The notes below the pieces were generated by a model that searched no databases, was not told where the DNA came from, and saw only the letters and a program-made list of their open reading frames with translations. From Microbacteriaceae bacterium (lineage in GTDB: Bacteria; Actinomycetota; Actinomycetes; Actinomycetales; Microbacteriaceae): 34,350 nt of DNA. Shown here one piece after another: positions 18,963-29,468 of this stretch. Each line of letters opens with the position of its first letter. The stretch's first letter is position 1. The position numbers and the translations under genes were made by a program. Location of the stretch: positions 1 through 34,350 of the forward strand of contig CANFOX010000004.1 in assembly GCA_947448845.1 (NCBI GenBank), in the 5' to 3' direction.

Positions 18963-20081
18963 ATGAAGGTACTGGCTGCAATGAGCGGCGGCGTTGACTC
19001 TGCCGTTGCCGCAGCCCGCGCCGTTGAAGCCGGCCACGAGGTGGTTGGTGTTCACCTAGCTCTGTCTCGTTCACGCGGCACGCTTCGAACCGGTTCTCGC
19101 GGTTGCTGCACCATTGAAGACAGCATGGATGCCCAGCGAGCCGCCAATGTGCTCGGCATTCCGTTTTATGTTTGGGATTTCTCGGAGCGGTTCAAAGAAG
19201 ATGTGGTCGACGACTTCATAGCCGAATACCAGGCGGGGCGTACCCCAAACCCCTGTCTTCGATGTAACGAGCGCATCAAGTTTGCTGCGCTGCTAGAAAA
19301 AGGATTGGCGCTCGGCTTTGATGCCCTTGCCACCGGTCACTACGCAACGATTTTGACTGATTCTGCTGGTAACCGAGAACTTCATCGCAGCGAGGCGATG
19401 GCAAAAGACCAGTCTTATGTTTTGGGCGTGCTTACCGCAGAACAACTTGCACACGCTTACTTTCCGATTGGCATTACGGCCTCAAAAGATCAGATTCGTG
19501 CCGAAGCCGAAGAACGCGGTCTCTCGGTTGCCAACAAGCCAGACTCATACGATATCTGCTTCATTCCCGAAGGTGACACTCAAGACTGGATCAACGACAA
19601 GTTGGGGGTGAATCCGGGGCGCATAGTCGACCGGGTTGGCAACGACCTTGGTGAACATCCGGGTTACCACTCGTTCACGGTTGGGCAACGCAAGGGTCTT
19701 CACATTGGCCGACCCGCCGACGATGGTCGCCCACGCTTCGTTCTAGAGATCAAACCGAAGACCAACGAGGTTGTAGTTGGGCCGAAAGAGGCGCTCGCGG
19801 TGATTGAACTCGCTGGCACTCGCATTTCATGGTGCGGCAAAGAACCAAGTGGCCTCGAAGAGTTTCATTCCGCAGAGGTTCAAGTTCGAGCGCACGGTGA
19901 GGCGGTTGCCTGCCAGTTTGCGATGGTTGGCAATGAATTGGTGATTCGAGTTGCCGAACCGCTTCTAGGTGTAGCCCCTGGGCAAAGCGCAGTGCTCTAT
20001 GTTGGCACTCGGGTGCTAGGCCAGACCACCATCGATCGCACCGTTTCAGCCGTGCCGGTTGATGCCGGTGGTTCTGCCTAA
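18963..20081 (+). CDS. mnmA: tRNA-specific 2-thiouridylase
   Basis: [35 protein letters not shown]..., [56 protein letters not shown]. Start 18963, not ORF-track 18789. Confidence 0.96.
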   Translation: MKVLAAMSGGVDSAVAAARAVEAGHEVVGVHLALSRSRGTLRTGSRGCCTIEDSMDAQRAANVLGIPFYVWDFSERFKEDVVDDFIAEYQAGRTPNPCLRCNERIKFAALLEKGLALGFDALATGHYATILTDSAGNRELHRSEAMAKDQSYVLGVLTAEQLAHAYFPIGITASKDQIRAEAEERGLSVANKPDSYDICFIPEGDTQDWINDKLGVNPGRIVDRVGNDLGEHPGYHSFTVGQRKGLHIGRPADDGRPRFVLEIKPKTNEVVVGPKEALAVIELAGTRISWCGKEPSGLEEFHSAEVQVRAHGEAVACQFAMVGNELVIRVAEPLLGVAPGQSAVLYVGTRVLGQTTIDRTVSAVPVDAGGSA

Positions 20082-22217
<2,136 letters not shown>

Positions 22218-22245
22218 TTGATGAAGCCTGCTTGGGCGGTAGACT
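22218..22245 (+). promoter_or_regulatory. Candidate promoter for gatCAB (TTGATG-N16-TAGACT)
   Basis: Hexamers at 22218-22223 and 22240-22245, about 37 nt before the gatC ATG at 22282. Confidence 0.35.
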
Positions 22246-22281
22246 TGAGGAATTCCATAACAAGACAGATACGAGTTCTCT

Positions 22282-22578
22282 ATGTCTGAAATCACCCCCG
22301 ACCTGGTTCGTCACCTTGCTGGTCTTTCTCGCATTCTGGTGACCGACGCAGAGGTAGTCAAACTTGCCGAGCAGCTTTCGCTCATCGTTGACTCGGTTGC
22401 AACCGTAAACGCCGCAGTCAGTGGCGACGTTCCTGCAACTAGCCATCCGATTGCGCTTTCAAATGTTTTTCGCGAAGACATAGTTGAGCCTTCGCTAACC
22501 CAGGCTCAGGCTCTCTCTAGCGCCCCAGATTCTGCAGAAGGCCGTTTTAAGGTTGCCGCCATTTTGGATGAGGAGTAA
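22282..22578 (+). CDS. gatC: Asp-tRNA(Asn)/Glu-tRNA(Gln) amidotransferase subunit C
   Basis: [42 protein letters not shown]; precedes gatA/gatB. Confidence 0.93.
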   Translation: MSEITPDLVRHLAGLSRILVTDAEVVKLAEQLSLIVDSVATVNAAVSGDVPATSHPIALSNVFREDIVEPSLTQAQALSSAPDSAEGRFKVAAILDEE

Positions 22579-22580
22579 CC

Positions 22581-24101
22581 GTGTCTGAACTCATTCACAA
22601 GAGTGCGAGCGATCTTGCCCAGTTGCTAGCAAGCAAAGAGATTTCATCGGTTGAGGTAACCAAGGCCCACCTGGCTCAAATTGACGCCGTGAACGAGGTA
22701 GTTCACTCATACCTGCACGTAACGGCAGACGCAGCAATTGCGGTTGCCGCTGAAGTTGACGCAAAGCGTGCTGCCGGCGAAAAGTTGCACCCACTTGCCG
22801 GTGTGCCCATCGCCGTAAAAGACAATCTCACCACCACCGACGCTCCAACCACAGCCGGCTCAAAGATTCTCGAAGGTTGGATTCCTCAGTATGACGCCAC
22901 AGTGGTGCGCAAGATTCGCGAAGCAGGGCTGCCTATTTTGGGCAAGACCAACCTAGACGAGTTTGCAATGGGTTCATCCACCGAATTTTCGGCCTATGGC
23001 CCGTCGCGTAACCCTTGGGATCTCGACCGCATTCCTGGTGGCTCGGGTGGTGGCTCAAGTTCCGCCGTCGCCGCCTACATGGCTCCGCTGGCACTTGGAA
23101 GCGACACCGGTGGTTCGATTCGCTTTCCAGCTTTCGTAACCGGCACCGTTGGCATCAAGCCAACCTATGGTGCAGTTTCACGTTATGGGCTCATTGCCCT
23201 CGCCTCTTCGCTCGACCAGGTTGGCCCAGTAACTCGAAATGTGCGCGACGCCGCGCTTTTGCAAGACCTCATTGCCGGTCACGACCCCCACGACTCAACC
23301 TCGCTGCCAGAGTCACTTGGTTCAATGGCCGAGGCTGCCGCCAACGGAAGCCTCAAAGGTAAGCGAATCGGTGTTATCAAGCAGTTGAGCGGCGATGGCT
23401 TTCAGCCTGCAGTTTCAAAGGCTTTTCAACACAGCCTCGATCTAATGACCGCAGCCGGTGCCGAAATCGTTGAGGTTTCTTGCCCAAGCTTCGAATATGC
23501 AATCGCCGCCTACTACTTGATTTTGCCGGCAGAAGCTTCTAGCAACTTGGCCAAGTTTGACTCGGTTCGATTTGGCATGCGGGTTGCCCCAGAGGGCAAC
23601 CCAACTATCGAACGTGTTATGGCCGCTACTCGTGAGGCAGGATTTGGCCCCGAAGTCAAGCGCCGCATTATCTTGGGAACTTACGCGCTCTCAAGCGGTT
23701 ACTACGACGCCTACTACGGCAGTGCCCAAAAGGTGCGCACACTGATTCAGCGTGACTTCGATGCCGCGTTTGCCAAGGCAGACGTGCTGGTTTCCCCAAC
23801 GGCTCCTGCCACTGCATTCAAGTTCGGTGAAAAAGTTGAAGACCCGCTTGCTATGTATCTCAACGACATCGCCACCATTCCTGCGAACCTGGCGGGCATT
23901 CCGGGAATCTCGATTCCGAACGGTGTAGCTGACGATGGGCTTCCGGTGGGCATTCAGTTCTTGGCGCCAGCTCGTGAAGATGCGCGTCTCTACGACGTTG
24001 GTGCAGCCTTAGAGGCGCTGCACGAAGCAGAATGGGGTAAAACCATGATGAGCTTCGCACCCGATGTGCACGAACTAATCAAGAAGGGAGTCTCGCGATG
24101 A
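22581..24101 (+). CDS. gatA: Asp-tRNA(Asn)/Glu-tRNA(Gln) amidotransferase subunit A
   Basis: Amidase signature [69 protein letters not shown]. Confidence 0.97.
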   Translation: MSELIHKSASDLAQLLASKEISSVEVTKAHLAQIDAVNEVVHSYLHVTADAAIAVAAEVDAKRAAGEKLHPLAGVPIAVKDNLTTTDAPTTAGSKILEGWIPQYDATVVRKIREAGLPILGKTNLDEFAMGSSTEFSAYGPSRNPWDLDRIPGGSGGGSSSAVAAYMAPLALGSDTGGSIRFPAFVTGTVGIKPTYGAVSRYGLIALASSLDQVGPVTRNVRDAALLQDLIAGHDPHDSTSLPESLGSMAEAAANGSLKGKRIGVIKQLSGDGFQPAVSKAFQHSLDLMTAAGAEIVEVSCPSFEYAIAAYYLILPAEASSNLAKFDSVRFGMRVAPEGNPTIERVMAATREAGFGPEVKRRIILGTYALSSGYYDAYYGSAQKVRTLIQRDFDAAFAKADVLVSPTAPATAFKFGEKVEDPLAMYLNDIATIPANLAGIPGISIPNGVADDGLPVGIQFLAPAREDARLYDVGAALEALHEAEWGKTMMSFAPDVHELIKKGVSR

Positions 24102-25600
24102 GCAAGGCAGAACTTATGGATTACGAAAAGGCTCTCGAGCAGTTCGAAGTTGTAATCGGGCTTGAGGTTCACGTTGAGTTGAACACCAACACGAAAATGT
24201 TTTGCGGTTGCCGCAACGAGTTCGGCGACGAACCGAACACAAACGTTTGCCCAATCTGCATCGGACTTCCCGGCTCACTGCCTGCGGTAAACAAGCGCGC
24301 CATCGAGTCGAGCATTTCTATTGGCTTGGCACTCGGATGTCAGATTGCACCAACCGGTCGGTTTGCCCGAAAGAACTATTTCTACCCAGACCTAGCCAAA
24401 AACTTTCAGACCTCGCAATTCGACGAGCCAATCGCCTTTGAAGGCGCACTGGATGTTGAAGTTGCCAGCGGCGCGAAATTCACCGTTGAAATTGAACGCG
24501 CACACATGGAAGAAGACGCCGGCAAGCTGACTCACATCGGTGGAAATACTGGTCGCATTCAGGGTGCCGAATACTCGTTGGTTGACTACAACCGAGCTGG
24601 CGTGCCACTCGTTGAGATTGTTACCAAGCCAGTTTACGGAACCGGGGCAGAGGCTCCAGAGGTGGCGAAGGCCTACGTTGCATCCATTCGTGAAATCGTG
24701 AAGGCACTCGGAGTTTCAGATGCTCGCATGGAGCGCGGAAATGTGCGCTGCGATGCCAACGTTTCACTTCGCCCTCACGGCCAAGAAAAACTCGGTACGC
24801 GAACCGAAACCAAAAACGTAAACTCACTTCGTTCGATCGAGCGTGCGGTACGTTATGAAATTCAGCGTCAGGCTGCCATTCTGGCCAAGGGTGGAACCAT
24901 CACTCAAGAAACACGCCACTGGCATGAAGACAAGGGCTCAACCAGTTCTGGTCGCCCAAAGTCAGACGCCGACGACTACCGTTACTTTCCTGAACCTGAC
25001 TTGGTTCCGGTTCAGCCTTCGAAAGAACTCATCGAATCGCTTCGTGCCAAGTTGCCAGAGCACCCATCAGAGCGCCGCAAGCGTCTTGCCGCCGAGTGGG
25101 GCTTCGCTGAACTTGAGTTTCGCGATGTTGTAAACGCTGGCTTGCTTGACCAGATCGTTGACACCGTCGCCGCAGGTGCTAAACCTCAGGCTGCTCGCAA
25201 GTGGTGGACAGGTGAGCTTGCTCGCCTCGCCAATGCCGACGGCAAAGATGTGACCGAACTCGAGATCTCGGCGGCTCACGTTGCCGAACTTGCTCAACTG
25301 GTTGAATCGGGAAAACTCAACGACCGTTTGGCTCGCGAGGTTCTACCGTCGGTAATTGCCGGCGAAGGTTCCCCAACCGAAATTGTTGCCGCCAAGGGTC
25401 TTGAAGTGGTTTCAGACGACACCGCTTTGCAGGCCGCAATCGACGACGCGCTCGCCAAGCAGCCCGACATCCTTGAAAAAATTCGAGAGGGAAAACTTCA
25501 GGCCGCTGGTGCTGTAATCGGTTCAGTAATGCAGGCCATGAAAGGCCAAGCCGATGCCGGTCGAGTTCGTGAGCTTATTATCGAACGCGCTAATAAGTAA
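24098..25600 (+). CDS. gatB: Asp-tRNA(Asn)/Glu-tRNA(Gln) amidotransferase subunit B
   Basis: [53 protein letters not shown]-terminal GatB/YqeY domain; ATGA overlap with gatA. Confidence 0.97.
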   Translation: MSKAELMDYEKALEQFEVVIGLEVHVELNTNTKMFCGCRNEFGDEPNTNVCPICIGLPGSLPAVNKRAIESSISIGLALGCQIAPTGRFARKNYFYPDLAKNFQTSQFDEPIAFEGALDVEVASGAKFTVEIERAHMEEDAGKLTHIGGNTGRIQGAEYSLVDYNRAGVPLVEIVTKPVYGTGAEAPEVAKAYVASIREIVKALGVSDARMERGNVRCDANVSLRPHGQEKLGTRTETKNVNSLRSIERAVRYEIQRQAAILAKGGTITQETRHWHEDKGSTSSGRPKSDADDYRYFPEPDLVPVQPSKELIESLRAKLPEHPSERRKRLAAEWGFAELEFRDVVNAGLLDQIVDTVAAGAKPQAARKWWTGELARLANADGKDVTELEISAAHVAELAQLVESGKLNDRLAREVLPSVIAGEGSPTEIVAAKGLEVVSDDTALQAAIDDALAKQPDILEKIREGKLQAAGAVIGSVMQAMKGQADAGRVRELIIERANK

Positions 25601-25602
25601 GG

Positions 25603-27315
25603 CTATTTCTTTGCTTCGCGAGCGTTTCTAGCTGTAACTATGCCAAAGGCCGTGAATGAGACCACTGCATAAATAGCCAAAACGCTTGCCCATATGGCCA
25701 CCGGTTCACTTGGTTGAGTCCACACCTTGGGCATCGGTAAGACCACGATAACGAACCCGAGTAAACCTACAAAGTAGGTAACAACCCAGACCCAACGTTT
25801 CCACTGCATTAGTGGCTTTCCGCCGAGTCCGGCAAAAGGCAACATCGACATTGGCACGGTTGAGAATGCAGACACAGCGAGCATGCTCAAGAACTCACCG
25901 GTTGACACCTGGCACATTCCCAGCCAGAGCTGAAAGTGAGAAAGGTTTCCGCTAGCAACCTGCGACTCGCTATACAGGTGGATGCCAGTAAGCCAGGAAT
26001 AGCCAAGCCAGGCAACGACTCCAATCAGAAATGTGTAGGCCGTAGTTACGAGTTTCACGACACCTTTGGATTGGGCAGAGATTCTTGCACCTAGTTCAAG
26101 GCCTACCACGCTTCCGAAAACCATAGTTGGATCAATGTTTGTCAGCCTTGCGAAGAGCACCGTACCAGCCACAACAAGTAGAAAAAATGGCCGTGCGCTC
26201 AGAAGTGGATATTCCTGCCCAGAATGTTTTTTAGTTATCAGGAAGGCGATGTGATTTCGAGCCATGTCCATGACTACAAATGCCAAGAAACCCGTTATTA
26301 GAACCCGAAGAGCTTTGAAGTTGAAACCAAAGTTAGGGTCAGAGAACCCATCAATAATTGCGGCGACAAAAAATAGCGCTAGGGCCCAAAGTCCGTTAAC
26401 GGTGGTGTCCATCCAGGCAAAACGCTCTCGTTGGCTAACCTTGCCATGCATCTCATCAATGGCCTTGGAAAGCAGCATCGTCGGGAATGAAACCAGAACA
26501 GTTAGCACACCAACTGCTCCAGAAGATCTTGCCACGGTTGGAGCGAGCACTTTGAAATCAATGGGCTTCAGGGTGCTAAATGTTGATTGATCAAAAAACG
26601 AAAGCGCCGCAACTGGTGGACCTTGCAGTTGATTTGGACTCAGACTGTGGCTCGGCGCTTCAACGGTGAAATTTTTGCTCTCACCAATCGTTGCCTCACA
26701 GTCAAAACCATTCCAGGTTCCATCTGGCCAAATTTTCTTGCAAGCATCGTGAGAGCTCGAACCCGAAAAGCTCACCGGCACTACAAAGAAATCGTGAAGT
26801 CCTTTGTCGAACTCCGAGTAGGGCAGCAACGCCACCCAGTTCCCATCGGAGTCATAATGCCCATAGGACTTGGGTTCCCAACTTGAAGTATCAATGCATT
26901 GACTCTGGATCTGAGACTTTAGCTGATCAGAAACCCATTGGGTGGAAGATGTGTATCGCACGCTCTGCATAAAACTTTGCTGATCGACGAATTGGCTCAA
27001 GAAGCTTTGAACATTGGCAGAGCGACAGGTTGATTCATCAACCACAGCTTGCTTGAGTTCAGTAACTGTTGCGAAGGAACCAGATCGCTTTTCCCAAGAT
27101 CCCGCAAATTGACTTGAACCCAAAACCTTGAGTTGCCAGTACCATTTTCCGTCTTCGCCATAGACCGGGCCAAGAACCTGCGCTGACATTGAAGTGGAAA
27201 CGGCCGCTATCGCTGAGGTAGACGCAAATGTAAATCCGCCGAGAATTTGAATGGCCAAAAAAGCTAAGGCTGTTAGAGCAAGCCAGCGCTTTTTACTCAT
27301 ATTGCGCCCATTCAC
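25603..27315 (-). CDS. Hypothetical polytopic membrane protein with N-terminal signal, about 260-aa extracytoplasmic domain and 8-9 TM helices
   Basis: GTG start at 27315 overlaps the upstream stop by 1 nt (TAGTG); alternative ATG at 27300 (MSKKRWLALTALAFLAIQILGGFTFAS). Ectodomain Cys in CRSAN, QCIDT, DACKKIW, FDCEAT; then repeated hydrophobic segments. No family recognised. Confidence 0.75.
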   Translation of the reverse strand: MNGRNMSKKRWLALTALAFLAIQILGGFTFASTSAIAAVSTSMSAQVLGPVYGEDGKWYWQLKVLGSSQFAGSWEKRSGSFATVTELKQAVVDESTCRSANVQSFLSQFVDQQSFMQSVRYTSSTQWVSDQLKSQIQSQCIDTSSWEPKSYGHYDSDGNWVALLPYSEFDKGLHDFFVVPVSFSGSSSHDACKKIWPDGTWNGFDCEATIGESKNFTVEAPSHSLSPNQLQGPPVAALSFFDQSTFSTLKPIDFKVLAPTVARSSGAVGVLTVLVSFPTMLLSKAIDEMHGKVSQRERFAWMDTTVNGLWALALFFVAAIIDGFSDPNFGFNFKALRVLITGFLAFVVMDMARNHIAFLITKKHSGQEYPLLSARPFFLLVVAGTVLFARLTNIDPTMVFGSVVGLELGARISAQSKGVVKLVTTAYTFLIGVVAWLGYSWLTGIHLYSESQVASGNLSHFQLWLGMCQVSTGEFLSMLAVSAFSTVPMSMLPFAGLGGKPLMQWKRWVWVVTYFVGLLGFVIVVLPMPKVWTQPSEPVAIWASVLAIYAVVSFTAFGIVTARNAREAKK

Positions 27316-28535
27316 TAGGAGGCTATTTGGATGGCAATTTTGTCTATGTCACTAGGGAATATCGTTGAAAACGATGCGTAGTCCGAGTAGCTCAATACGA
27401 TTTCGTTATTCGCCCCCACCGAGAGGCCGTTTACTGTGATTTCTGAAATCAGGGGATCTCCATTTACGTCAAGAAGATCTACAATCAAAGACAGGCCGTC
27501 ACATGCGGATGAGACATTGTAGATTCTGATTCTTGAGAGCGTGAAATTGGGGCCACCTGAGGCTGCTGTATTCCACCTGGCGCGCATACTGATGTTCACT
27601 GAGTTGTCGCAGCTGCCCAAACTTGCTTGACCGTTGGAAAACCCGACTAGACTGCCATCTCGACCTGCCGGACCCTGTGCACCAGTATCTCCTTTAGCGC
27701 CCTGCGCGCCGGTGTCACCCTTAGGTCCCTGAGCCCCATCTGCTCCATTGGCGCCCGCGGCACCTGCCGGTCCGGGAGGACCCGCAGGACCTACCGCTCC
27801 TTGAGGCCCGGCTGGACCAATAACACCCTGGGCACCTTGAATACCAGGAAGACCCTGTGCACCTGCCGGCCCCTGGGGTCCAGCTGGACCAATTGGACCG
27901 GTTGCGCCTGGAAGTCCATCCGCACCGTTGGCACCGGCCGCTCCCGCAGCGCCTGCAGGCCCTTGAGCTCCTGGTGCACCCTGTGGACCAGCTGGGCCTA
28001 CCGCGCCTTGAGCGCCAGGAAGACCCTGTGCACCTTGTAAGCCCGGTAGTCCATCAGCACCCGCGATTCCCTGAGGCCCAGCCGGCCCAACTGGACCAGT
28101 TGCTCCGGGCGAACCGTCAATACCTGGTGCACCATCAATGCCTTGGGCGCCTGGAGAACCAGCAGGACCAGCTGGCCCTTGGGCGCCTGGCTGGCCAGCG
28201 CTATTTACAGTGCTTCCAGAACCACTTCCAATATCTGCACCGCCGGATCCGGTGTTTGTTGATCCCGAATTGCCGGAAGAGCCATTAGCGGAAGACGAAC
28301 TTGAACTATTCGAACTTGACGGTGAGGTTGTCACTCCAAGGAATTTGCCAACACTGCCAGATGCCCAATCAAGCGGCAAAAGGCGAATGAAAAAGATTAG
28401 TAAGACAATCAAAATTCCCACAATAACGCGCGTCACGCGTCTGCGTTCATCGATATCTTCGAGACGTTGAACCTCGTTGAGTAGCAGTTGGTATTCGCCC
28501 GCACTCAAGGTTTTGGAAGGTTCTAAGGTACTCAC
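27315..28535 (-). CDS. Membrane-anchored collagen-like (Gly-X-Y) protein
   Basis: N-terminal cytosolic region, [19 protein letters not shown] after DERRR, Ser/Gly-rich linker, 61 uninterrupted GXY triplets, about 110-aa C-terminal domain with two Cys. No LPxTG seen. Confidence 0.9.
   Translation of the reverse strand: MSTLEPSKTLSAGEYQLLLNEVQRLEDIDERRRVTRVIVGILIVLLIFFIRLLPLDWASGSVGKFLGVTTSPSSSNSSSSSSANGSSGNSGSTNTGSGGADIGSGSGSTVNSAGQPGAQGPAGPAGSPGAQGIDGAPGIDGSPGATGPVGPAGPQGIAGADGLPGLQGAQGLPGAQGAVGPAGPQGAPGAQGPAGAAGAAGANGADGLPGATGPIGPAGPQGPAGAQGLPGIQGAQGVIGPAGPQGAVGPAGPPGPAGAAGANGADGAQGPKGDTGAQGAKGDTGAQGPAGRDGSLVGFSNGQASLGSCDNSVNISMRARWNTAASGGPNFTLSRIRIYNVSSACDGLSLIVDLLDVNGDPLISEITVNGLSVGANNEIVLSYSDYASFSTIFPSDIDKIAIQIAS
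27648..28196 (-). repeat. Collagen-like Gly-X-Y repeat region with higher-order repeats
   Basis: [13 protein letters not shown]...[18 protein letters not shown], 61 triplets counted. The 21-mer ccaggaagaccctgtgcacct recurs at 27844 and 28015; [10 protein letters not shown] occurs twice. Confidence 0.9.
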
Positions 28536-28597
28536 GCCTAGATTTTACCCTGATAAATAAAAGTTTGCACTCAGCGGCAGACTCGCAAATGAAAAAA

Positions 28598-28712
28598 TCG
28601 CCTGTCAGTTTGGCGCTCGACCTTGATTACAAAGAAAATAAAAAACTCGCCTGACAGCTAGAGTTGCTCTTCGCCAGTGGCGGCTTCGAAAACTAGAAAA
28701 GTCTCCTGTCGG
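28598..28712. repeat. Three degenerate direct repeats (tcgcctgtcag-like, each preceded by an A-run)
   Basis: Plus strand: aaaaaatcgcctgtcag (core 28598-28608), aaaaaactcgcctgacag (core 28647-28657), aaaagtctcctgtcgg (core 28702-28712). Confidence 0.5.
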
Positions 28713-28732
28713 CGACTTTTCTTTTAGTTTTC
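28688..28732 (-). terminator. Inverted repeat/terminator downstream of tRNA-His
   Basis: GAAAACTA-GAAAAGTC (28688-28703), 10-nt loop, GACTTTTC (28714-28721), ttt, TAGTTTTC (28725-28732); T-rich tails on both strands. Confidence 0.7.
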
Positions 28733-28735
28733 TCG

Positions 28736-28809
28736 GGTGAGTAACGGGACTTGAACCCGCGACATCCTGGACCACAACCAGGCGCTCTACCAGCTGAGCT
28801 ATACCCACC
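28736..28809 (-). tRNA. tRNA-His (anticodon GTG)
   Basis: Minus strand cloverleaf: (G-1)GTGGGTA TA GCTC-AGCTGGTA-GAGC G CCTGG-TTGTGGT-CCAGG ATGTC GCGGG-TTCAAGT-CCCGT TACTCAC C73; genome-encoded G-1 opposite C73 as expected for tRNA-His; CCA not encoded. Confidence 0.95.
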
Positions 28810-28829
28810 ATGTGCCGTAAACGGAACGC

Positions 28830-29441
28830 TTAGATTCTATCAGCCCGCAGACTTTCTGCCACCTGCTGTGCTTCTTGGCTAGTTGGCCCCGGTTGAGGCA
28901 CCATTACGGTGCCGCGGTAGTAACGAAGTTCTTCGATCGATTCAAGGATGTCGGCTAAAGCCCGATGCCCGCCATCTTTTTTGGGCATCTGAAAATAGAC
29001 CCTCGGATACCAACGCCTAGACAGCTCTTTGAGGGTTGACACGTCGATGTTTCGGTAGTGAAGGTGCTGATCGAGGGTAGGCATGTAGCGATTGAGGAAC
29101 ATGCGGTCGGTTCCAATTGTGTTGCCCGCGAGTGGAGCAGTGCGAGCATCTGGAATGAATCTTTTCACGTAGGCCAGAACGACTTCTTCGGCTTCGGCAA
29201 GCTCTAAACCGGCCTCTAGTTCGTTGATCAGCCCAGACGATGTGTGCATTTCCCGCACAAAGTCGTTCATGTTTTCAAGCGAGCCAGGCAGCGGCTTAAT
29301 CACAAGGTCTATACCTTCGTCGAGTAGGTTCAACTCTGAGTCGGTTATGACCACAGCAATCTCTACCAGACTGTCTTTTTCGACGTCAAGGCCGGTCATT
29401 TCGCAGTCAATCCAGACTAGGTGCTGATTCTTTTCCATCAC
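28830..29441 (-). CDS. orn: Oligoribonuclease
   Basis: [30 protein letters not shown]..., [65 protein letters not shown]. Confidence 0.96.
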   Translation of the reverse strand: MMEKNQHLVWIDCEMTGLDVEKDSLVEIAVVITDSELNLLDEGIDLVIKPLPGSLENMNDFVREMHTSSGLINELEAGLELAEAEEVVLAYVKRFIPDARTAPLAGNTIGTDRMFLNRYMPTLDQHLHYRNIDVSTLKELSRRWYPRVYFQMPKKDGGHRALADILESIEELRYYRGTVMVPQPGPTSQEAQQVAESLRADRI

Positions 29442-29468
29442 CTGTAAAGGGTAGCGAATGCCGCCGAC

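Noticed and set aside
27111-27121. 11-bp match (gacttgaaccc) to the tRNA-His T-arm inside the 570-aa gene, possible att remnant
   Set aside because: Short, lies in coding sequence, matches the T-arm rather than the tRNA 3' end, and is plausible by chance; not enough for an attachment site.
27801-28470. Plus-strand ORFs opposite the collagen-like gene (79, 143 and 110 aa)
   Set aside because: Shadow ORFs of the GC-rich, periodic Gly-X-Y coding sequence; low-complexity translations with no recognisable domain.
28591-28713. Three repeats near tRNA-His as a mini CRISPR array
   Set aside because: Repeats are short (about 11 bp core), degenerate and T-run associated, without cas genes; terminator-like explanation preferred.
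28605-28811. 68-aa minus-strand ORF MVGIAQLVERLVVVQDVAGSSPVTHPRKLK...
   Set aside because: It is a translation of tRNA-His and its terminator region, a well-known spurious annotation pattern.
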